Shown here piece by piece: positions 58,640 to 64,000 of a stretch of DNA of 64,000 bases. The position numbers were made by a program, and so were the translations under genes. The DNA is from Bacillota bacterium. Lineage in GTDB: Bacteria; Bacillota; Negativicutes; Sporomusales; UBA7701. The stretch lies in the NCBI GenBank assembly GCA_023415775.1, contig JAEZJM010000001.1:40429-104428 (forward strand). The letters run 5' to 3'. The notes below the pieces were generated by a model, which was given only the letters and a program-made list of their open reading frames with translations, ran no database searches and was not told the DNA's origin. The stretch's first letter is position 1. Each line of letters starts with the position of its first letter.

Positions 58640-58655
58640 TGGCACAGGTCTTGCT
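58640..58655 (+). promoter_or_regulatory. Sigma-54 (-24/-12) promoter
   Basis: TGGCACAGGTCTTGCT fits TGGCACG-N4-TTGCW at all positions but one, with the invariant GG and GC at correct spacing. It is 54 nt upstream of the pdxA-like gene. Confidence 0.88.
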
Positions 58656-58708
58656 TTATTAGCGGGACAGCAGGCGCGTCTGTCAATTCATAGCAGGGAG
58701 GTCGGTTC

Positions 58709-59710
58709 GTGAAACCGGTATTGGGTATAACTTTGGGGGATGCAACCGGCATCGGTCCGGAAATCATCGCCAAGCTTTGCGCGAACGGAACTTTGACTAA
58801 GTATTGCCGGCCGGTGATAATCGGCGACAGGCGGGTACTTGAGCTGGGCAAGAGGATAGCCAAGGTGGATTTCCCGGTCGCCGTCGTCGACGCCGCAGGG
58901 GCGGCGGACTGGAACGGGCCGGTTCCTTTTATCGATCGCCGGAATCTCGATCCGGCAGCTATCCGTGTCGGCGAGGTCAGTCCCGAATCGGGCAAAGCTA
59001 CCGGCGATACGCTGATATATTGCCTGGAGCTGCTAAGGAGCGGGCAAATCGAAGGCTTGGTGTTCGCGCCCCTTAACAAGGAGGCCCTGAAAAAAGGCGG
59101 CCACCAGTTTGAGGACGAGCACCGGCTGTTCGCCCATTATTTGAGCCACCGCGGGCCGTCCGGCGAAATCAACGTGCTGAACAATTTGTGGACGACCAGG
59201 GTGACCAGCCATATACCACTGGGTATGGTAGCGGCAAAATTAAGCGAGGAGAATGTTCTGCGGGCGATTACGCTGGCCTACAATACCCTGAAGCAGGCCG
59301 GCTATGCCAGGCCGCGCATTGCCGTGGCCGCCGTTAATCCCCACGGCGGCGAGGGCGGGACGTGCGGCCGGGAGGAGATCGACGTGCTGGGGCCGGCGAT
59401 TAAGACGGCCAAGGCGCAAGGCATGGAGGCCCTGGGGCCATATTCGTCAGATACGGTTTTTATCAACGCCTTCCGCGGCGACTACGACGCGGTTGTTACC
59501 ATGTACCACGATCAAGGCCAGATCGCCATGAAGCTGATGGGCTTTCAGTTCGGCGTGACGGTCGCCGGCGGCCTGCCTTACCCGATAACGACACCGGCCC
59601 ACGGCACGGCGTTCGATATCGCCGGCCGCGGCGTGGCCAAGACGGAAGCTACCGAACAGGCACTAATTATCGCCGCCCGCATGGCGGGTTGGCGCAGCGA
59701 AGGAAATTAA
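58709..59710 (+). CDS. pdxA: PdxA family dehydrogenase (PdxA2-like)
   Basis: 333 aa. Related to 4-hydroxythreonine-4-phosphate dehydrogenase; motifs GITLGDATGIGPEI (residues 5-18), EDEHRLFAHYL, AAVNPHGGEGG and MYHDQGQIAMKLMGF. In this catabolic context (sigma-54 promoter, solute transporter) it is more likely a PdxA2-type enzyme oxidising a four-carbon acid-sugar phosphate such as a threonate derivative than a vitamin B6 enzyme. The DUF1537 kinase usually paired with PdxA2 is not in the window. GTG 58709 follows GGGAGGTCGG. Confidence 0.88.
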   Translation: MKPVLGITLGDATGIGPEIIAKLCANGTLTKYCRPVIIGDRRVLELGKRIAKVDFPVAVVDAAGAADWNGPVPFIDRRNLDPAAIRVGEVSPESGKATGDTLIYCLELLRSGQIEGLVFAPLNKEALKKGGHQFEDEHRLFAHYLSHRGPSGEINVLNNLWTTRVTSHIPLGMVAAKLSEENVLRAITLAYNTLKQAGYARPRIAVAAVNPHGGEGGTCGREEIDVLGPAIKTAKAQGMEALGPYSSDTVFINAFRGDYDAVVTMYHDQGQIAMKLMGFQFGVTVAGGLPYPITTPAHGTAFDIAGRGVAKTEATEQALIIAARMAGWRSEGN

Positions 59711-59874
59711 GCGACTGCGGCCGGAAGGAGGTGGCGGGCAGACTCCGTAGGAATTAGCCGACGACGAAGCCGGTGAAGGGGATTGCCATAAGTCGAAGAA
59801 TGAAAAAATAAGGCAAGTTCTGGTTTTGGCAAGGGGGCCGAAAGGCAGGTAAGTATTTTAGAGGAGGGGTACGG
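59711..59874. other. Spacer between pdxA-like gene and tctC
   Basis: 164 nt without a supported gene; contains two Shine-Dalgarno-like AGGAGG stretches but no following reading frame of useful length. Confidence 0.5.
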
Positions 59875-60879
59875 ATGAAAAAACTTTTGTGTTTCGCGGT
59901 GATGGGGATTTTTTTGCTAAGCTTGTTAGCCGGCTGCGGCTCGCAGTCAGCCTCGAAGAGCGAGCAGACGGCCAAGTCGTGGGTGCCCACCAAGGAAATC
60001 GAGTTTGTGGTACCGTCGGCTCCGGGGGGCGGCAGCGACCTGAACGCCAGGGTGATTTCCGAGTTCTCGCAGAAAATGAAGCTGTCGCCCAAGAGCTTTA
60101 TGGTTGTCAATAAACCGGGCGGCTCGGGCGCGGTCTCGTTCTCGTACGTGTATTCGAAGAAAGGCGATCCGCACACCTGGATGGTGCTTCATTCCGGCCA
60201 GGTTATGAGCGCCATTGTCAATAAATCACCGGTGAAGGCGGATATGCTGACGTATATCGCCGTGGTCGCCTTCGACGATTTGCTGCTGGGGGTCAACAAG
60301 GACGGCAAGTATAAGGACATCCAGAGCGTGATAAAAGCCGCCAAGGAGAATCCCGATACCGTTAAGATCGGCGGTTCGCAGCGCGGCAACAGCGACCACC
60401 TTTCGTTCGAGATGTTCAATAAGTACACCGGCGCCAAGGCCACCTACATTCAGTTCAACAGTTCGGGCGAAGTCCTGGCGGCGCTGTTGGGCGGCCATAT
60501 CGACGTAGGCATATTCAACCCCAGCGAATGCGAAGGCCAGGTCAAGGCCCAGAAGGTGGTTCCGATCGCCGCCTTCTCCAAACAGAGGATACCCGGCCTG
60601 TTCAAGGATACGCCGACTTTTACCGAGCTGGGCTATAAGGATATCCAGCTGACCGAGGTCCGGGCGATAGCCGGGCCGCCGGATATGCCGGCGGAAGCCG
60701 TCAAGTTTTATGAGGATATGCTGAAGAAGATTACCGAGACCGAGGACTGGAAGAAGAATTACATTGAGAAGAATGCGATGACTCCGGCCTATATGAACGC
60801 CGCTGAAACCAAGAAATTCTTCAACGAGCAGTCCAAGCTGTACGAAAATATGTTCAAAGAAGTGGGCGTAATCAATTAG
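59875..60879 (+). CDS. tctC: Tripartite tricarboxylate transporter substrate-binding protein TctC
   Basis: 334 aa lipoprotein with lipobox LLAGC (Cys21) and the TctC fold: EIEFVVPSAPGGGSDLNARV near residues 41-60, VVNKPGGSGAVSFSYVY and GGSQRGNSDH. Binds an organic acid and hands it to TctAB. TAGAGGAGGGG precedes the ATG. First transport gene of the TctCBA set. Confidence 0.92.
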   Translation: MKKLLCFAVMGIFLLSLLAGCGSQSASKSEQTAKSWVPTKEIEFVVPSAPGGGSDLNARVISEFSQKMKLSPKSFMVVNKPGGSGAVSFSYVYSKKGDPHTWMVLHSGQVMSAIVNKSPVKADMLTYIAVVAFDDLLLGVNKDGKYKDIQSVIKAAKENPDTVKIGGSQRGNSDHLSFEMFNKYTGAKATYIQFNSSGEVLAALLGGHIDVGIFNPSECEGQVKAQKVVPIAAFSKQRIPGLFKDTPTFTELGYKDIQLTEVRAIAGPPDMPAEAVKFYEDMLKKITETEDWKKNYIEKNAMTPAYMNAAETKKFFNEQSKLYENMFKEVGVIN

Positions 60880-60911
60880 CGGGTTTGTCGGATTTTAAAG
60901 GAATTTCGCAG

Positions 60912-60940
60912 CGTGGCGGTTCGCAGACAATACCGCCACG
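60912..60940 (+). terminator. Hairpin between tctC and tctB
   Basis: CGTGGCGGT and ACCGCCACG pair over an 11-nt loop, followed by TTGCCTTT. Probably lowers expression of tctBA relative to tctC or protects the tctC mRNA end. Confidence 0.6.
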
Positions 60941-60980
60941 TTGCCTTTCCGAATCCGGGTGCAAATAGGGGGGAATGGCG

Positions 60981-61406
60981 ATGAATGCTGACAGAGTAGT
61001 GGCGCTTGTTTGCGGTATAGTCGGCGCAGTCTGGGCGATTACCGGCTGGTTCAGCTACGGCATGTGGGTCAACAAAGGGCCCGGGCCAGGGTTTTTGCCG
61101 GTGATTTTCGGCGGCGTGACCGTCATTTTGGCGGTAGCCAGACTGCTTCGGAAGGATAAGGAGGCGGAACCGGTCGATTTTAAGGCGGTTATCCCGATAG
61201 CGGCGATCGTTGCCTGCATCCTGGCCGTTTATGTCGTCGGTTTTCTGCCGGCCTGCTTTTTACTGATAGCTTTTTGGCTGGTCAACCAGGGGGCCTATTC
61301 CTACAAGTTTTCCCTTGGGCTGGCGGCCGCCGTTACCGTGTCCATCTGGGTGCTTTTTGAGTACTGGTTGTCGGTGCCCTTCCCGGCCGGCCTGATCACC
61401 TTTTAG
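60981..61406 (+). CDS. tctB: Tripartite tricarboxylate transporter small membrane subunit TctB
   Basis: 141 aa, four transmembrane segments, with GPGPGFLPVIFGGVTVILAV typical of TctB. ATG 60981 is spaced 8 nt from AGGGGGG; ATG 60975 is too close. 14 nt before tctA. Confidence 0.88.
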   Translation: MNADRVVALVCGIVGAVWAITGWFSYGMWVNKGPGPGFLPVIFGGVTVILAVARLLRKDKEAEPVDFKAVIPIAAIVACILAVYVVGFLPACFLLIAFWLVNQGAYSYKFSLGLAAAVTVSIWVLFEYWLSVPFPAGLITF

Positions 61407-61420
61407 AAAGAGGGCTAATT

Positions 61421-62944
61421 ATGGAAGATATTTTCCACCACTTGCTTAACGGCTTCGCAATCGCTATGACGGGGGACAACTTGTTTGCGGCGCTGGCCGG
61501 CGCGGTCATGGGCATGTTCATCGGCGCCCTGCCGGGCATCGGCTCGGTCATGGGGGTCGCCCTGCTGCTGCCGCTGACTTTTAAGATGAACCCCACGACG
61601 GCGATTATCATGCTGGCGGCTCTGTATTACTCGACGATGTTCGCCGGGTCGTTCACCGCCATCCTCATCAATATTCCCGGCGATCCGCCGGCGCTGATGA
61701 CAACTATCGACGGCTATCAGCTGACCCTCCGGGGCAAGGCCGGTAAAGCGCTGGCTGTTTCCAACTGGTCGTCGTTCGTTGCCGGTTTTATCGGGGTTAT
61801 CATCCTTACTTTTATGGGACCGGTGCTGGCCGATATTGGCCTGGCCTTCGGCCCGGCCGAGATGACGATGGTCATCCTGCTGGCCCTGTCGGCTATCGCC
61901 TGGCTGCTCGGGGACGACCCGGTGAAAGGCCTGCTGTCTACCTGCCTGGGCGTGATGCTGGCCACCGTCGGCCTCGACATGGCGGTCGGCAAACCGCGGT
62001 TCGCCTTCGGCATTATTGAGCTATTGAACGGCATCGATTTTATTCCCCTGGTTATCGGCCTTCTGGGTATCAATGAGATCATCGACATGGCTCTCCAGAA
62101 GGGGGGCTACCGGTTTAAAACAACGGAAAAACTGACGCTGCGCAGCAACTATCTCAACTTCGCGGAAATCAAGCAAATCTTCCGGCCCACGGTGTTTAGC
62201 AGCTTTCTCGGAACCTTCATCGGCTGCATACCGGGAGCCGGTACCAATACCGCCTCCTTTTTGTGCTATGTCCTGGAAAGCCGCTTCGGCAAAAATAAGG
62301 CCAATATGGGCAAGGGGGCGCTTGAGGGCGTTGCCGCTCCTGAGGCCGCCAACAATGCGGCGGCGGCTGGTGCGTTCGCGCCGCTGCTGGCGCTGGGCAT
62401 CCCCAGTTCGGGCACGGTCACCGTTCTTCTCGGCGGCCTGATGATGTGGGGGATAACCCCCGGGCCGATGCTGTTCACCGAGCATCCGGACCTTGCCTGG
62501 GGCCTGATTGCTTCAATGTATACCGGCAATATTGTCTGCATGATAATAGCCGCCCTCAGTATTCCCATCATGGTGCAGGCCCTGCGGGTTCCGCCGGTCA
62601 TAATGACGCCGATCATCATGGTGATTTGCCTGGTGTCGGCTTATGCCGCCAACAACAGCATGTTCGACGTCTGGATAATGATAACGTTCGGCGTTGTCGG
62701 CTACTTCTTCTGCCGCTACAAGTACCCGGTCGCGCCGTTCCTGATGGCCTTCATTCTGACGCCCCGCCTGGAAATATCGGCCCGCCAGGCCTTCGACCTT
62801 TCGAACGGCGACCCGGCGATTTTCGTGCAGAAGCCGATCGCCCTGGCCTTCCTGGTGGCCACGCTGCTTCTGTTTTTAGCGCCCCTGGCGGTGAAATTCT
62901 GCAAGTCGTGCCGGACAAAACTGGAAAAGCCGGGCGACTGCTGA
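61421..62944 (+). CDS. tctA: Tripartite tricarboxylate transporter large permease TctA
   Basis: 507 aa, about 12 transmembrane segments. Family motifs GALPGIGSVMGVALLLPLTF and ALYYSTMFAGSFTAILINIPG in the first half, and GCIPGAGTNTASFLCY with EGVAAPEAANNAAAAGAF in the second (repeat-related). Sodium- or proton-driven uptake of a di- or tricarboxylate-like substrate delivered by TctC. AAAGAGGGC precedes the ATG. Confidence 0.94.
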   Translation: MEDIFHHLLNGFAIAMTGDNLFAALAGAVMGMFIGALPGIGSVMGVALLLPLTFKMNPTTAIIMLAALYYSTMFAGSFTAILINIPGDPPALMTTIDGYQLTLRGKAGKALAVSNWSSFVAGFIGVIILTFMGPVLADIGLAFGPAEMTMVILLALSAIAWLLGDDPVKGLLSTCLGVMLATVGLDMAVGKPRFAFGIIELLNGIDFIPLVIGLLGINEIIDMALQKGGYRFKTTEKLTLRSNYLNFAEIKQIFRPTVFSSFLGTFIGCIPGAGTNTASFLCYVLESRFGKNKANMGKGALEGVAAPEAANNAAAAGAFAPLLALGIPSSGTVTVLLGGLMMWGITPGPMLFTEHPDLAWGLIASMYTGNIVCMIIAALSIPIMVQALRVPPVIMTPIIMVICLVSAYAANNSMFDVWIMITFGVVGYFFCRYKYPVAPFLMAFILTPRLEISARQAFDLSNGDPAIFVQKPIALAFLVATLLLFLAPLAVKFCKSCRTKLEKPGDC

Positions 62945-62977
62945 CGACCGGCGATAACTGCGACGAGGTGAAAAACA

Positions 62978-64000
62978 GTGTTACAGGCGATATTACAGGG
63001 GCCGCGACTGATCGAGTTCCGCGAGGTGGCGGTGCCTGAACCCGGCGAGGGCCAGGTGCTGGTAGCCGTGAAGCGGATCGGCATCTGCGGCTCGGATATT
63101 CATGTTTACCACGGCAAGCATCAGTACGCCGTTTTTCCCCTGGTGCAGGGGCATGAAGGCTCGGGGGTCGTCGTCAAGGCCGGCCCCGGGGTAAGTGGCT
63201 TCAGCCTGGGCGAGCTGGTCACTTTCCGGCCGCAGCAGTTCTGCGGCCAGTGCCGGCTGTGCCGCGAGGGGCGGTACAACCTTTGCGAAGAGTACAAGGT
63301 TATCGGTGTCCTCGGCGGCACGACCGGCATGGCGTCGGAGTATTTCCTGACGGAGGCGGATAAGCTGCACAAGCTACCGGCCGGCATGAGCGCCGATGAG
63401 GGGGCGATGGTCGAGCCGGCGGCGGTGGCCGTGCATGCGGTGCGGCTGGCCGGACAGGTCGAGGGCGGCAAAGTGCTGGTCATCGGCGCCGGCCCGATCG
63501 GCAACCTGGCGGCTCAGGCGGCGAAAGCGCTGGGAGCTGCCGAGACGATGATCGTCGATATCAACTCCCGGCGGTTGGCACTGGCCGAGCGCTGCGGCGT
63601 CGATCACTGCGTCAACACCGCCGGTATCGAACTGGAAGCAGCCGTCCTGGAGAGACTTGGCAGCGAGCGGGCCGACGCCATCCTGGAGTGCGCCGGTTCG
63701 GCCGGAACGCTCGGCCAGGCCGTGCGGGCAGCCCGGCGGGGCACCAACATCGTCCTGGTGGGCAATTACTACGGCCAGGTGCCGGTGGAACTCGGCCTGG
63801 TGCAGCGGCGGGAGATCAATCTGATAGGCGACATGAACTATACGGCGCCCGACTATGAGGATGCCATCCGGTTTATCGCCGCCGGCCGGATAAAGACCAG
63901 CGAGCTTGTTTCGGATTATTTTCCGCTGACCGATTATCCGCAGGCTTATCAGTATATCGATGAGCATCAGGATACGGTGATGAAGGTTTTGTTAAAGGTT
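62978..64000 (+). CDS. Zinc-dependent alcohol/polyol dehydrogenase (cut by window edge)
   Basis: 341 codons visible without a stop, nearly complete for the medium-chain dehydrogenase family. Catalytic zinc Cys37 in GICGSDIH and GHEGSG; structural zinc C-x2-C-x2-C-x7-C in FCGQCRLCREGRYNLC; NAD site VLVIGAGPIGNLAAQ near residue 167. Resembles sorbitol/threonine-type dehydrogenases. GTG 62978 has CGAGGTG 8 nt upstream. Likely the last visible step of the sigma-54 operon: oxidation of a hydroxyl group of the imported acid. Confidence 0.9.
   Translation, partial: MLQAILQGPRLIEFREVAVPEPGEGQVLVAVKRIGICGSDIHVYHGKHQYAVFPLVQGHEGSGVVVKAGPGVSGFSLGELVTFRPQQFCGQCRLCREGRYNLCEEYKVIGVLGGTTGMASEYFLTEADKLHKLPAGMSADEGAMVEPAAVAVHAVRLAGQVEGGKVLVIGAGPIGNLAAQAAKALGAAETMIVDINSRRLALAERCGVDHCVNTAGIELEAAVLERLGSERADAILECAGSAGTLGQAVRAARRGTNIVLVGNYYGQVPVELGLVQRREINLIGDMNYTAPDYEDAIRFIAAGRIKTSELVSDYFPLTDYPQAYQYIDEHQDTVMKVLLKV

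Noticed and set aside
1..64000. CRISPR arrays, insertion sequences, prophage genes, rRNA
   Set aside because: Looked for direct-repeat arrays with spacers, transposase or integrase motifs and rRNA signatures; none seen.

Overview
The window is G+C-rich chromosomal DNA, almost certainly from an endospore-forming, strictly anaerobic Negativicute of the Sporomusa group (Firmicutes). The gene order is the one Firmicutes keep near oriC: parA-parB with two parS sites, DUF4446, M23 peptidase, bactofilin, DUF951, ychF, rpsF-ssb-rpsR, yybS-gdpP-rplI-lonC-dnaB and purB-purA. Spore-linked genes (yyaC, lonC), selenocysteine machinery, a [FeFe]-hydrogenase maturation GTPase and several ferredoxin-type proteins point to an anaerobic spore former. 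The genus is inference; no 16S rRNA gene lies here. Most genes are on the + strand, as expected of one replichore close to the origin.

Layout. 1-1.6 kb: metH (cut by the window edge) and a separate MetH-reactivation protein behind a SAM riboswitch (- strand). 1.7-9.9 kb: parAB, aspA-hydF-cysteine desulfurase, DUF4446, M23 peptidase, bactofilin and two small UPF0180 proteins. 10-14 kb: yyaC (- strand), selA-selB. 14-19.4 kb: a ykkC-class (probably ppGpp) riboswitch and a three-gene split glutamate synthase. 19.4-25.6 kb: branched-chain amino acid ABC transporter plus a CBS-ACT protein, with two long leaders. 25.6-26.7 kb: cation-efflux gene behind a probable NiCo (czcD) riboswitch. 27.6-30.6 kb: selD (itself a selenoprotein, in-frame UGA), yedF, DUF3343, mscS, DUF951. 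30.8-33.5 kb: ychF, rpsF-ssb-rpsR. 33.5-36.8 kb: an orphan NADH-oxidising flavin/iron-sulfur module (NuoE/NuoF/HoxU-like). 36.8-43.5 kb: accessory genes (DJ-1/PfpI, lipoprotein, EamA, AraC, MFS, PAS-GGDEF-HD-GYP). 43.8-54.9 kb: yybS-gdpP-rplI, lonC-dnaB, an FAD protein, purB, purA. 55.0-55.3 kb: tRNA-Lys, tRNA-Leu. 55.3-64 kb: a NUP-family lipoprotein, a PrpR-type sigma-54 activator, and a sigma-54-promoted operon pdxA-tctC-tctB-tctA-alcohol dehydrogenase (cut by the right edge).

How the parts fit. Nitrogen assimilation and branched-chain amino acid uptake are adjacent and both have long RNA leaders. Selenium genes form two clusters (selAB; selD-yedF-DUF3343), but selC is not in the window. 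The last 8 kb looks like one substrate-induced uptake and oxidation pathway: activator, five helically phased 10-bp repeats, a consensus sigma-54 promoter, a tripartite tricarboxylate transporter and two dehydrogenases.

Two patterns stand out beyond ordinary annotation. First, four 97-129 bp nested-hairpin elements each begin 2-6 nt after a stop codon; their outer arms differ in sequence but pair within each copy. Second, the window is unusually dense in RNA-level control: a SAM riboswitch with a Shine-Dalgarno-sequestering helix, a ykkC-class riboswitch, a NiCo-like riboswitch, a liv attenuator, and a terminator between promoter and gene for an FAD protein. No insertion sequence, prophage or CRISPR array was seen.
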